From Callosobruchus maculatus (Eukaryota; Arthropoda; Insecta; Coleoptera; Chrysomelidae), in contig CATOUR010000095.1 in NCBI GenBank assembly GCA_951848785.1, forward strand, positions 2,294,001-2,358,000: DNA of 64,000 nucleotides, read 5' to 3'. Made by a program: the position numbers and the translations under genes. Below, piece after piece: positions 22,040 to 34,082 of the stretch. The number at the start of each line of letters is the position of its first letter. Positions within the stretch are counted from its first letter, which is position 1. The notes beneath the pieces are model-generated. The model had not been told where the DNA came from, searched no databases, and saw only the letters and a program-made list of their open reading frames with translations.

Positions 22040-25000
22040 ACGTATTGCATTCCCAACCGGCGATATCACTCTATAAGCCCCACTCGATTACCTCGGACAG
22101 AACGGGAGCGGAGATATGGTCGAACTACGGCTAAGCAAGAGTAAAAAGGCCAGTACGAGAGACCTTTCTGACGGAAGCGATAAGCGCCTGATCAACTTGA
22201 TTCGTAATAGTTTATAGGCTCAGATCCGATCGTCATGAGAATACTTCTTGCGTGTGAGATAAAGAAAAGACTGCTTGATGCTTTTTGCTATCCCTAAGGT
22301 GTGTGACTGGCCAAGTACTAGCTCTTCTTTTGTTGTCATAATAGCTCGCTCCACTGGTCAGGTCTGTAGACAAAAAAATTGAGACCATCGCTTGCTTTAC
22401 CGTGAGGTATTTCCAGATCAGTTCTTCGCTTAAAAAAGTGAGTCCGTATCAATGTATATTACGCATTTACCCCACCTCTAATAGCAACATCGTTAACAAT
22501 AGAGTAAAAGAAAGAAATTGAGCTTCTCAGTACATTACGTATTTCCACTATCCTCGTTTATAAATAGGTTATCAATATAATAAAAGTAAAGAGTCGGTAT
22601 CAAAGTATATTGCATTTTGTTTTGCTCCAATAGAAACTACGTTGAAAATAGAGGAAAAAGAGTCGGTATCTAAATATATTAATTTTTACTGATCTGATTC
22701 CAGATGATCTTTGAACATCATGGTTGAATAGTGAACGATACGCATAAAGACAATTCGAGTCATCAATAACCCGGGCACTGTCCAAGAGACTAGACAATAC
22801 GCTTCCTGTCTTAGCTATGGGCAAAATCATAAAATTTGTTATACAATATCCCCTATGCAGTGCATAGAGTATCAATAATAATAATTGGCATAACACACAA
22901 GCGCAATGCTTGGAGATCCCTACCGGGCAATTAAATTGTTTCGGAAGCGGCAGCGGCATTCAGTAAAGCGTGTCACAGCCTCCTATGATTACTATGTCGT
23001 TCGATATCCCTTTCGAATTAGGAAGCTGTCAGTAACAACGGCCCTTTATGTCTGTGTGTTCTCTCATCTATGACGTATTGCATTCTCAACCGGCGATATC
23101 TCTCTATAAGCCCCACTCGATTACCTCGGACAGGACGGGAGCGGAGATATGGTCGAACAACGGCTAAGCAAGAGTAAAAAGGCCAGTACGAGTGACTTTT
23201 CTGACGGAAGCGATAAGCACCTGATCAACTTGATTCGTAATAGTTTTTAGGCTCAGATCCAATCGTCATAGAAATACTCCTTGCATGTGAGATAAAGAAA
23301 AGACTGCTTGATACTTTTTGCTATCCCTAAGGTGTGTGTCTGGCCAAGTACTAGCTCTTCTTTTGTTGTCATAATAGCTCGCTTCACTGGTCAGGTCTGT
23401 AGATAAAAAAACTGAGACGATCTCTTGTATCACCGTGAGATATTTTCCAACGCAGTTGTCCGCATGAAAAAGTGAGTTGGTATCAGTGTATATTACGCAT
23501 TTACCCCGCCCCTAATAGCAACGCCGTTACCAATAGAGTAAAAGAAACAATATGAGCTCCTGAGTATATTACGTATTTTCACTATCCTCGTTTATAAATA
23601 CGTTATCAATATAATAAAAGTAAAGAGTCGGTATCAAAGTATATTGCATTTTGTTTTGCTCCAATAGAAACTACATTGTCAATAGAGGAAAAACAGTCGG
23701 TATCTAAATATATTAATTTGTACTGATCTGATTCCTGATGATCTTTGAACATCATGCTTGCATAGTAAACGATACGCATAAAGAAAATTCGAGTCATCAA
23801 TAACCCGGGCACTGTCCAGGAGAATAGACAATACGCTTCCTGTCTTAGCTCTGTGCGTACAAAGTTATAAAATTTGTTATACAATATTCCCTATGCAGTG
23901 CATAGAGTATCAATAATAATAATCGGCATAACACACAAGCGCAATGCTTGGAGATCCCTACCGGGCAATTCAATTGTTTCGGAAGCGGCAGCGGCATTCA
24001 GTAAAGCGTGTCACAGCCTCCTATGATTACTAGTCGTTCGACATCCCTTTCGAATTAGGAAGCTGTCAGTAACAACCGCCCTTTATGTCTGTGTGTTCTC
24101 TCATCTATGACGTATTGCATTCTCAACCGGCGATATCACTCTATAAGTCCCACTCGATTACCTCGGACAAAACGGGAGCGGAGATATGGTCGAACTACGA
24201 CTAAGCGAGAGTAAAAAGGCCAGTACGAATGACTTTTCTGACGGAAGCGATAAGCGCCTGATCAACTTGATTCGTAATAGTTTATAGGCTCAGATCCGAT
24301 CGTCATGAGAATACTTCTTGCGTGTGAGATAAAGAAAAGACTGCTTGATGCTTTTTGCTATCCCTAAGGTGTGTGACTGGCCAAGTACTAGCTCTTCTTT
24401 TGTTGTCATAATAGCTCGCTCCACTGGTCAGGTCTGTAGACAAAAAAATTGAGACCATCGCTTGCTTTACCGTGAGGTATTTCCAGAGCAGTTCTTCACA
24501 TAAAAAAGTGAGTCCGTATCAATGTATATTATGCATTTACCCCACCTCTAATAGCAACATCGTTAACAATAGAGTAAAAGAAAGAAATTGAGCTTCTCAG
24601 TACATTACGTATTTCCACTATCATCGTTTATAAATACGTTATCAATATAATAAAAGTAAAGAGTCCGTATCAAAGTATATTGCATTTTGTTTTGCTCCAA
24701 TAGAAACTACTTTGTCAATAGAGGAAAAACAGTCGGTATCTAAATATATTAATTTGTACTGATCTGATTCCTGATGATCTTTGAACATCATGCTTGCATA
24801 GTAAACGATACGCATAAAGAAAATTCGAGTCATCAATAACCCGGGCACTGTCCAGGAGAATAGACAATACGCTTCCTGTCTTAGCTCTGTGCGTACAAAG
24901 TTATAAAATTTGTTATACAATATTCCCTATGCAGTGCATAGAGTATCAATAATAATAATCGGCATAACACACAAGCGCAATGCTTGGAGATCCCTACCGG

Positions 25001-28000
25001 GCAATTCAATTGTTTCGGAAGCGGCAGCGGCATTCAGTAAAGCGTGTCACAGCCTCCTATGATTACTATGTCGTTCGATATCCCTTTCGAATTAGGAAGC
25101 TGTCAGTAACAACGGCCCTTTATGTCTGTGTGTTCTCTCATCTATGACGTATTGCATTCCCAACCGGCGATATCACTCTATAAGCCCCACTCGATTACCT
25201 CGGACAGAACGGGAGCGGAGATATGGTCGAACTACGGCTAAGCAAGAGTAAAAAGGCCAGTACGAGAGACCTTTCTGACGGAAGCGATAAGCGCCTGATC
25301 AACTTGATTCGTAATAGTTTATAGGCTCAGATCCGATCGTCATGAGAATACTTCTTGCGTGTGAGATAAAGAAAAGACTGCTTGATGCTTTTTGCTATCC
25401 CTAAGGTGTGTGACTGGCCAAGTACTAGCTCTTCTTTTGTTGTCATAATAGCTCGCTCCACTGGTCAGGTCTGTAGACAAAAAAATTGAGACCATCGCTT
25501 GCTTTACCGTGAGGTATTTCCAGATCAGTTCTTCGCTTAAAAAAGTGAGTCCGTATCAATGTATATTACGCATTTACCCCACCTCTAATAGCAACATCGT
25601 TAACAATAGAGTAAAAGAAAGAAATTGAGCTTCTCAGTACATTACGTATTTCCACTATCCTCGTTTATAAATAGGTTATCAATATAATAAAAGTAAAGAG
25701 TCGGTATCAAAGTATATTGCATTTTGTTTTGCTCCAATAGAAACTACGTTGAAAATAGAGGAAAAAGAGTCGGTATCTAAATATATTAATTTTTACTGAT
25801 CTGATTCCAGATGATCTTTGAACATCATGGTTGAATAGTGAACGATACGCATAAAGACAATTCGAGTCATCAATAACCCGGGCACTGTCCAAGAGACTAG
25901 ACAATACGCTTCCTGTCTTAGCTATGGGCAAAATCATAAAATTTGTTATACAATATCCCCTATGCAGTGCATAGAGTATCAATAATAATAATTGGCATAA
26001 CACACAAGCGCAATGCTTGGAGATCCCTACCGGGCAATTAAATTGTTTCGGAAGCGGCAGCGGCATTCAGTAAAGCGTGTCACAGCCTCCTATGATTACT
26101 ATGTCGTTCGATATCCCTTTCGAATTAGGAAGCTGTCAGTAACAACGGCCCTTTATGTCTGTGTGTTCTCTCATCTATGACGTATTGCATTCTCAACCGG
26201 CGATATCTCTCTATAAGCCCCACTCGATTACCTCGGACAGGACGGGAGCGGAGATATGGTCGAACAACGGCTAAGCAAGAGTAAAAAGGCCAGTACGAGT
26301 GACTTTTCTGACGGAAGCGATAAGCACCTGATCAACTTGATTCGTAATAGTTTTTAGGCTCAGATCCAATCGTCATAGAAATACTCCTTGCATGTGAGAT
26401 AAAGAAAAGACTGCTTGATACTTTTTGCTATCCCTAAGGTGTGTGTCTGGCCAAGTACTAGCTCTTCTTTTGTTGTCATAATAGCTCGCTTCACTGGTCA
26501 GGTCTGTAGATAAAAAAACTGAGACGATCTCTTGTATCACCGTGAGATATTTTCCAACGCAGTTGTCCGCATGAAAAAGTGAGTTGGTATCAGTGTATAT
26601 TACGCATTTACCCCACCCCTAATAGCAACGCCGTTACCAATAGAGTAAAAGAAACAATATGAGCTCCTGAGTATATTACGTATTTTCACTATCCTCGTTT
26701 ATAAATACGTTATCAATATAATAAAAGTAAAGAGTCGGTATCAAAGTATATTGCATTTTGTTTTGCTCCAATAGAAACTACATTGTCAATAGAGGAAAAA
26801 CAGTCGGTATCTAAATATATTAATTTGTACTGATCTGATTCCTGATGATCTTTGAACATCATGCTTGCATAGTAAACGATACGCATAAAGAAAATTCGAG
26901 TCATCAATAACCCGGGCACTGTCCAGGAGAATAGACAATACGCTTCCTGTCTTAGCTCTGTGCGTACAAAGTTATAAAATTTGTTATACAATATTCCCTA
27001 TGCAGTGCATAGAGTATCAATAATAATAATCGGCATAACACACAAGCGCAATGCTTGGAGATCCCTACCGGGCAATTCAATTGTTTCGGAAGCGGCAGCG
27101 GCATTCAGTAAAGCGTGTCACAGCCTCCTATGATTACTAGTCGTTCGACATCCCTTTCGAATTAGGAAGCTGTCAGTAACAACCGCCCTTTATGTCTGTG
27201 TGTTCTCTCATCTATGACGTATTGCATTCTCAACCGGCGATATCACTCTATAAGTCCCACTCGATTACCTCGGACAAAACGGGAGCGGAGATATGGTCGA
27301 ACTACGACTAAGCGAGAGTAAAAAGGCCAGTACGAATGACTTTTCTGACGGAAGCGATAAGCGCCTGATCAACTTGATTCGTAATAGTTTTTAGGCTCAG
27401 ATCCGATCGTCATAGAAATACTCCTTGCATGTGAGATAAAGAAAAGACTGCTTGATACTTTTTGCTATCCCTAAGGTGTGTGTCTGGTCAAGTAATAGAT
27501 TTTCTTTTGTCGTCATAATAGCTCGCTCCACTGGTCAGGTCTGTTGACAAAAAAATTGAGACGATCGCTTGCTTTACCGTGAGGTATTTCCAGAGCAGTT
27601 CTTCACATAAAAAAGTGAGTCCGTATCAATGTATATTATGCATTTACCCCACCTCTAATAGCAACATCGTTAACAATAGAGTAAAAGAAAGAAATTGAGC
27701 TTCTCAGTACATTACGTATTTCCACTATCATCGTTTATAAATACGTTATCAATATAATAAAAGTAAAGAGTCCGTATCAAAGTATATTGCATTTTGTTTT
27801 GCTCCAATAGAAACTACTTTGTCAATAGAGGAAAAAGAGTCGGTATCTAAATATATTAATTTGTACTAATCTGATTCCTGATGATCTTTGAACATCGTGC
27901 TTGAATAGTAAACGATACGCACAAAGAAGATTCGAGTCATCAATAACCCGGGCACTGTCCAAGAGAACAGACAATACGCTTCCTGTCTTACCTCTAGTTG

Positions 28001-28230
28001 TATACAATGACGAAATTAGTAATACAATATTCCCTATGCAGTCCATAGAGTATCAATAATAATAATCGGCATAACACACAAGCGCAATGCTTGGAGATCC
28101 CTACCGGGCAATTCAATTGTTTCGGAAGCGGCAGCGGCATTCACTAAAGCCGTGTCACAGCCTCCTATGATTACTATATCGTTCGACATCCCATTTGAAT
28201 TAGGAAGCTGTCAGTAACAACGGCCCTTTA
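22040..28230 (+). repeat. Higher-order repeat, period 3107 bp (three units)
   Basis: 22040 to about 24280 is near-identical to 25147 to about 27387, and further identity appears at 24470-24725 versus 27577-27832. Adjacent single units differ more than units three apart. Unequal crossover or gene conversion of a three-unit block explains this. Confidence 0.85.
23105..23250 (+). CDS. Recurrent TATAAG + 33-codon ORF in satellite unit (representative copy)
   Basis: Each unit has TATAAG about 44 nt upstream of an ATG in agatATGG context (here TATAAG 23105-23110, ATG 23149), then about 33 codons: MVEQRLSKSKKAST, then SDFSDGSDKHLINLIRN. The frame is kept in nearly all units (one stop, in the unit at 29072). 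Two units read on to about 60 codons (28331-28513, 35469-35651). In the most diverged unit (36212) most differences in the FSDGSDKHLINL block are synonymous. Elsewhere in the peptide most differences are replacements, so selection is unproven. No family recognised. Confidence 0.3.
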
Positions 28231-28434
28231 TGTCTGTGTGTTCTCTCATCTATGACGTATTGCATTCTCAACCGGTGATATCGCTCTATAAGCCCCACTC
28301 GATTACCTCGGATAGGACGGGAGCGGAGATATGGTTAAACGACGGCTAAGCGAGAGTAAAAAGGCCAGTACGAATGACTTTTCTGACGGAAGCGATAAGC
28401 GCCTGATCAACTTGATTCGTAATTGTTTTCAGAT

Positions 28435-28870
28435 CATAATGGTGATACCTCTTGCATGTGAAGTGAAGCAAGGACTGTATCAAAGTATATTGCACTTTGT
28501 TTTGCTCCAATAGAAATTACGTTGTCAATAGAAAAGAGAAAGTCAGTATCTATGTATATTAATTTCTACTAATCTGATCAATGGTGATCTGTAAATGCCA
28601 TGCATTGATTTATTTTTAGTGTAATTGACATTGCCTCCAAATCCGTAATAAATTATATAAATATAGAATATTTTTACGGCACCAACAATACAGACACTGT
28701 CAAAGAAAGAAGATAATACGCGTCCTACCTTAGATTCAGTCGTATATAATGAAGAAATTTGTATTGCAATATTCTCTATGCACTGCATAGAGTATCAATG
28801 ATAATAATTAGCATAACACACAAGAGCAGGTGAGAGCGCATTGCTTTGAAATTTCTACCGGGCAATTCAA
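28435..28870 (+). repeat. Variant satellite unit with unique segment
   Basis: Contains tttatttttagtgtaattgaca and ttacggcaccaacaatacag, absent from standard units but present again at 35575-35960. Both variant units give 741-743-bp spacing to the next unit, so they derive from one ancestral variant. Confidence 0.8.
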
Positions 28871-31514
28871 TTGTTTCGGCGTTCAGCAAAACATGCTACA
28901 GCCTCCTATGATTACTATTCCGTTCGACATCCCTTTCGTATTAGGCAGCTGTCAGTAACAACCGCCCTTTATGTCTGTGTGTTCTCTCATCTATGACGTA
29001 TTGCATTCTCAACCGGCGATATCTCTCTATAAGCCCCACTCGATTACCTGGGACAGGACGGGAGCGGAGATATGGTCAAACGACGGCTAAGCGAGATTAA
29101 AAAGGCCAGTATGAGTGACTTTTCTGACGGATGAGATAAGCACCTGATCAACTTGATTCGTAATAGTTTTTAGGCTCAGATCCGATCGTCATGGGAATAC
29201 TTCTTGCATGTGAGATAAAGAAAAGACTGCTTGATACTTTTTGCTATCTCTAAGGTGTGTGTCTGGCCAAGTACTAGCTCTTCTTTTGTCGTCATCAGTC
29301 GGTATCAATGTATATTACGCATTTATCTCACCCCTAATAGCAACGCCGTTGCCAATAGAGTAGAAGAAACAAAATGAGCTTCTCAGTATATTACGTATTT
29401 TCACTATCCTCGTTTCTAAATACGTTATCAATATAATAAAAGTAAAGAGTCGGTATCAAAGTATATTGCATTTTGTTTTGCTCCAATAGAAACTACGATA
29501 GAGGAAAAAGAGTCGGTATCTAAATATATTAATTTGTACCAATCTGATTCCTGACGATCTTTGAACATCATGCTTGAATAGTAAACGATACGCATAAAGA
29601 AAATTCGAGTCATCAATAACCCAGGCACTGTCCAAGAGAATAGACAATACGCTTCCTGTTTTTTGCTCTGGGGGTACAAAATCATAAAATTTGTTATACA
29701 ATATTCCCTATGCAGAGCATAGACTATCAATTATAGTAATCGGCATAGCACACAAGCGCAATGCTTGGAAATCCCTACCGGGCAATTCAATTGTTTCGGA
29801 AGTGGCAGCGGCATTCAGCAAAGCGTGTCACAGCCTCCTATGATTACTATGTCGTTCGACATCCCTTTCGAATCAGGAAGCTGTCAGTAACAACCGCCCT
29901 TTATGTCTGTGTGTTCTCTCATCTATGACGTATTGCATTCTCAACCGGCGATATCTCTATAAGCCTCACTCGATTACCTGGGACAGGACAGGAGCGGAGA
30001 TATGGTCGACCGACGGCTAAGCAAGAGTAAAAAGGCCAGTACGAATGACGTTTCTGACGGAAGCGATAAGCGCCTGATCAACTTGATTCGTAATAGTTTT
30101 TAGGCTTAGATCCGATCGTCATGGGAATACTTCTTGCATGTGAGATAAAGAAAAGACTGCTTGATACTTTTTGCTATCCCTAAGGTGTGTGTCTGGTCAA
30201 GTACTAGCTCTTCTTTTGTCGTCATAATAGCTCGCTCCACTGGTCAGATCTGTAGGCAAAAAGACTGAGACGATCTCTTGTATCACCGAGAGATATTTTC
30301 CAGCGTAGTTGATCGCATAAAAAAGTGAGTCGGTACCAATGTATATTACGCATTTACCTCACCCGTAATAGCAACGCCGTTACCAATAGAGTGAAAGAAA
30401 GAAATTGAGCTTCTCAGTACATTACGTATTTCCACTATTCTCGTTTATAAATACGTTATCAATATAATAAAAGTAAAGAGTCACTATCAAAGTATATTGC
30501 ATTTTGTTTTGCTCCAATAGAAACTACGTTGTCGATAGAGGAAAAAGAGTCGGTATCTAAATATATTAATTTGTACTGATCTGATTCCTGATGATCTTTG
30601 AACATCATGCTTGAATAGTAAACGATACGCACAAAGAAGATTCGAAAGTCATCAATTATACGGATACTGTCCAAGAGAATAGACAATATACTTCGTATCT
30701 TAGCTCTGGGCGTAGAAAATCATAAAATTTGTTATACAATATTCCCTACGCAGTCCATAGAGTATCAATAATAATAATCAGCATAACACACAAGCGCAAT
30801 GCTTGGAGATCCCTTCCGGGCAATTCAATTGTTTCGGAAGCGGCAGCGGCATTCAGTAAAGCGTGTCACAGCCTCCTATGATTACTATTACGTTCGACAT
30901 CCCTTTCGAATTAGGAAGCTGTCAGTAACAACGGCCCTTTATGTCTGTGTGTTCTCTCATCTATGACGTATTGCATTCTCAACCGGCGATATCTCTCTAC
31001 AAGCCCCACTTGATTACCTGGGACAGGACGGGAGCGGAGATATGGTCGAACAACGGCAAAGCGAGAGTAAAATCTCAGTACATTACGTATTTCCCTTATT
31101 CTCGTTTATAAATACGTTATCAATATAATAAAAGTAAAGAGCCGGTATCAAAATATATTGCATTTTGTTTTGCTCCAATAGAAACTACGTTGTCAATAGA
31201 GGAAAAAGAGTCGGTATCTAACTATATTAATTTGTACTAATCTGATTTCTGATGTCCTTTGAACATCATGCTTGAATAGTAAACAATACGCATAAAGAAA
31301 ATTCGAGTCATCAATAACCCGCGCACTGTCCAAGAGAACAGACAATACGCTTCCTGTCTTAGTCGATATAGTTAGTAGTAGTATAGTCGATATAGTTGGG
31401 TGTAGAATTAAGATAGGATATTACTATTTAAACGTCATTGTCATCTACCTATCACCCTCTATCGAGAACGACTATTATGAGCAATTTTTTGAGGCTTTAA
31501 CTTTACACGAGAGT

Positions 31515-33095
31515 ATGCAACATAAAAATGTACTTATCTTGGGTGACTTCAATGCCCCACTATATGGAAGTGCTCTGGCTGTTACTGATCACAAATGTAA
31601 TATAATCTTAAGTTTTTTAAATATAAACAAACTAATACAATATAATGAAGTAAGAAATTCTATGGGAAGGTTGTTGGATTTAGTTCTGTCAAACATTAAT
31701 TGTTCAGTACTGAAAGATGATGCACCATTATCTAAAGTAGATGAATATCACCCTCCTCTTATTTTAAGGCTAGACTGTACTATTTCTCATTATGATCAAT
31801 TCAAAGTATCCAGAAACACGTCAAAGACATTTAACTTTAGGAAAGCTAACTTTCAGTTGCTGTATGACTCAATTCTTAATGCAGATTTTTCGGAGATTTA
31901 CAGTGCTGACACCGCCGAGCAAGCCTGTGGAATGTTTTATCGTACACTAGATGCGATATTTACTGCTACTGTTCCCTTAAAGATTAATAGATCAAGGAGA
32001 TATCCCCAATGGTATACCAAAGAAATAATATTACTCATTAAAGCTAAAGAAGCAGCCTATAGGACATACAAAAAATGTAAGACTGACTATTATTATCAAA
32101 ATTTTAGAAACGCTAGGGCTACGCTAAAAGACAAAATTAAAAACGAGTACCAAAATTTCTTAAATAGAACTGAAATGAACATACATTCTGATACATCTGA
32201 ATTTTGGTCATTCATACAAACTAAAAAAGGACGCTCTCGGATACCAGGTATAATCAAGGACGGTGATACTTCTTATTCGACCCCAGCGACTGTTTTAGAG
32301 GCATTCTCAAACTATTTTCAAAGTGTTTATACTATTCATAACGGGGTGGTAGATGACAGCCTTTACACTGTTGATAATTTTGATGTTGATATTCATACTA
32401 TACTGGAAAGTGATGTCGTCACTGCATCTAAAAAGCTTAAAAACAAATTAACTTCAGGTATAGACGGCATACCCAGTTTTCTCGTTAAAGACTGTATACA
32501 CGTTCTTTCTAAACCTTTAACTTTTATCTTTAATAAGTCTATAGAAACTAAAACTTTTCCAGAAAGCTGGAAAATCGCTCGCGTAACTCCAGTATTTAAA
32601 AAGGGGGAACCTTCTGAGCTAAAGAATTACAGACCAATTTCCATCCTCTGTAATTTTTCAAAACTGTATGAGATTTGCATCTATAACCAAGTTTATTCCC
32701 AAGTAAAGGCTCGTATCAGTATCAATCAGCATGGTTTCATGAAAAACAGATCATGTGATACTAATCTATGTTGTCTATCCCAATATGTCTGCCCTGCCCT
32801 CGATAATCTAGGGCAGGTCGACGTAGTTTACGTGGACTTCCAAAAAGCTTTTGACCAAATAGACCATGAAATTTTCCTACTCAAATTGAAAAAAATGGGA
32901 TTCTCGACAAATTTAATACAGCTAATAACATCGTATCTAACAGGACGACACCAATTTGTTGAGTATGAAGGCTTTCGGTCTGAAAAATACGTGGTGACCT
33001 CAGGTGTCCCACAAGGTTCAAATTTAGGCCCCCTATTCTTCTCACTGTTTATCGATGACCTTACGAAGTCAATAAAATGCAGCTGGATATTGTGA
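31515..33095 (+). CDS. LINE ORF2: endonuclease C-terminus and RT up to block before YADD
   Basis: Residues 1-80 are the end of an AP-endonuclease domain: LILGDFNAP near the start, later LDLVLSN and the DEYHPPLIL (usually SDH) motif. The coding begins upstream of the listed ATG. RT follows from about residue 310 with KTFPESWKIARVTPVFKKG, NYRPISILCNFSKLYE, QHGFMKNRSC, VDVVYVDFQKAFDQIDH (first catalytic Asp) and SGVPQGSNLGPLFFSLFIDD. The frame ends KCSWIL where the YADD segment should start. A deletion or frameshift here separates it from 33077-33832. Expected full ORF2 is about 900 residues. Confidence 0.85.
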   Translation: MQHKNVLILGDFNAPLYGSALAVTDHKCNIILSFLNINKLIQYNEVRNSMGRLLDLVLSNINCSVLKDDAPLSKVDEYHPPLILRLDCTISHYDQFKVSRNTSKTFNFRKANFQLLYDSILNADFSEIYSADTAEQACGMFYRTLDAIFTATVPLKINRSRRYPQWYTKEIILLIKAKEAAYRTYKKCKTDYYYQNFRNARATLKDKIKNEYQNFLNRTEMNIHSDTSEFWSFIQTKKGRSRIPGIIKDGDTSYSTPATVLEAFSNYFQSVYTIHNGVVDDSLYTVDNFDVDIHTILESDVVTASKKLKNKLTSGIDGIPSFLVKDCIHVLSKPLTFIFNKSIETKTFPESWKIARVTPVFKKGEPSELKNYRPISILCNFSKLYEICIYNQVYSQVKARISINQHGFMKNRSCDTNLCCLSQYVCPALDNLGQVDVVYVDFQKAFDQIDHEIFLLKLKKMGFSTNLIQLITSYLTGRHQFVEYEGFRSEKYVVTSGVPQGSNLGPLFFSLFIDDLTKSIKCSWIL

Positions 33096-33832
33096 ACCTG
33101 TGGTGCGGCGTAAATGGGTTATCCCTTAACATATCCAAGTGTTTTATAGTTTCATACTGTCGCAAGAAAACTACCATACTGTTCGATTACCAAATAGATA
33201 ACCGCATTTTAACTAGATGTGACGAAATTACGGATTTGGGTATCGTTTTTGATAAATGTTTTGAGTTTAAAACCCATATTAATAACATAGTTAATGCTGC
33301 TTCTAAAACTTTGGGCTTTATAATAAGAAACAGTAGGAAGTTCCAGAATCCAGAAACCATAAAGCTATTATATTTTAGCTTCGTCAGGTCCAAACTAGAG
33401 TATGGCTCTATAATTTGGCATCCGATCTACCAAGTAGACATATTAAGAATTGAGTCATTACAGAGAAGATTTCTCAAGTATCTTGCATTCAGAGTCGATG
33501 GTACCTATCCACCACAGGGTTATGACCACAATACTTTGTTAAGTAGATTCCAAGTTATACCTCTAGAAAATAGAAGGTTCAGGTTGGCCATTACCTTTTT
33601 ATACAAACTTTTGCACAATCAAATAGACTGTATAGCTTTAGTCAATCAGATTCAATTTAGAGTACCTAGACTGAATGCTAGACACTCTGTAACCTTCCAT
33701 TGCTTCAGACCGAGATCTAACTTACTAACCAGATGTCCGTTGTACTATTGTTGTAATTTATTTAATACACGTTGTGGTGGCTCGGATATTTTCCACGATG
33801 CCCTATCCTCTATAACAAATTGCTTAACCTAG
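33077..33832 (+). CDS. LINE ORF2 C-terminal part after loss of YADD
   Basis: Begins MQLDIVNLWCGVNGLSLNI, which normally follows YADD by 25-30 residues. The intervening coding is missing, so the palm lacks its catalytic DD pair. The rest is thumb and C-terminal: DLGIVFDKCFEFKTH, RSKLEYGSIIWHPI, ESLQRRFLKYL. It overlaps the upstream frame by 19 nt. The overlap is a product of the deletion, not a designed gene junction. Confidence 0.8.
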   Translation: MQLDIVNLWCGVNGLSLNISKCFIVSYCRKKTTILFDYQIDNRILTRCDEITDLGIVFDKCFEFKTHINNIVNAASKTLGFIIRNSRKFQNPETIKLLYFSFVRSKLEYGSIIWHPIYQVDILRIESLQRRFLKYLAFRVDGTYPPQGYDHNTLLSRFQVIPLENRRFRLAITFLYKLLHNQIDCIALVNQIQFRVPRLNARHSVTFHCFRPRSNLLTRCPLYYCCNLFNTRCGGSDIFHDALSSITNCLT

Positions 33833-34082
33833 TGATCCATAGAACAAATGACTCAACTTGTATACAATTGTACTTGTTTCATTTCTCGATTGAAATTTGG
33901 TATAAAAGTTATTTTTATATGTAGGAGTACGGTACTACTATTAATTAAGGTTAAACATACATATTTTCTTTATTATTAACTTAGTATTAATTTATATTTA
34001 ATATTTTCATACATATTTCTTACTAATTACTATTTTTTTGTATTTCCTGTAAATGGGTGACTGTTGGAAATATAGAACTCTC

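Larger units (their letters stand above)
20560..31362 (+). repeat. Satellite array A, ~1035-bp unit
   Basis: About eleven units. The same landmark (atatggtcgaac-type ATG) occurs at 20999, 22116, 23149, 24186, 25223, 26256, 27293, 28331, 29072, 30002 and 31042. Typical spacing is 1033-1040 bp; two units are shorter (741 and 930 bp) and one is longer because of a LINE insertion. Each unit has a GC-richer half (gcggcattcagtaaagcgtg through cgggagcggagatatgg) and an AT-rich half of 70-85-bp sub-repeats beginning gagtcggtatc. The array resumes after a LINE at 34083. Confidence 0.95.
31363..34082 (+). mobile_element. 5'-truncated LINE (Jockey/CR1-like) inserted in the satellite
   Basis: Satellite sequence breaks at tcttag (31357-31362) and resumes with the same tcttag (34083-34088) inside the motif gtcttagctctgggcgta, giving a 6-bp target duplication. 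The element runs from within the endonuclease to the 3' UTR. The start carries a duplicated gtcgatatagtt. No poly(A) tail. ORF1 is absent. Confidence 0.85.

Noticed and set aside
22600..30686. Repeated minus-strand ORFs of 75-119 residues in the satellite
   Set aside because: They recur only because the unit recurs; frames break between units, and the content is AT-rich and Ile/Phe/Tyr-biased.
33077..33095. 19-nt overlap of the two LINE frames as a designed gene junction
   Set aside because: The frames are parts of one ORF2 with the YADD block missing between them.
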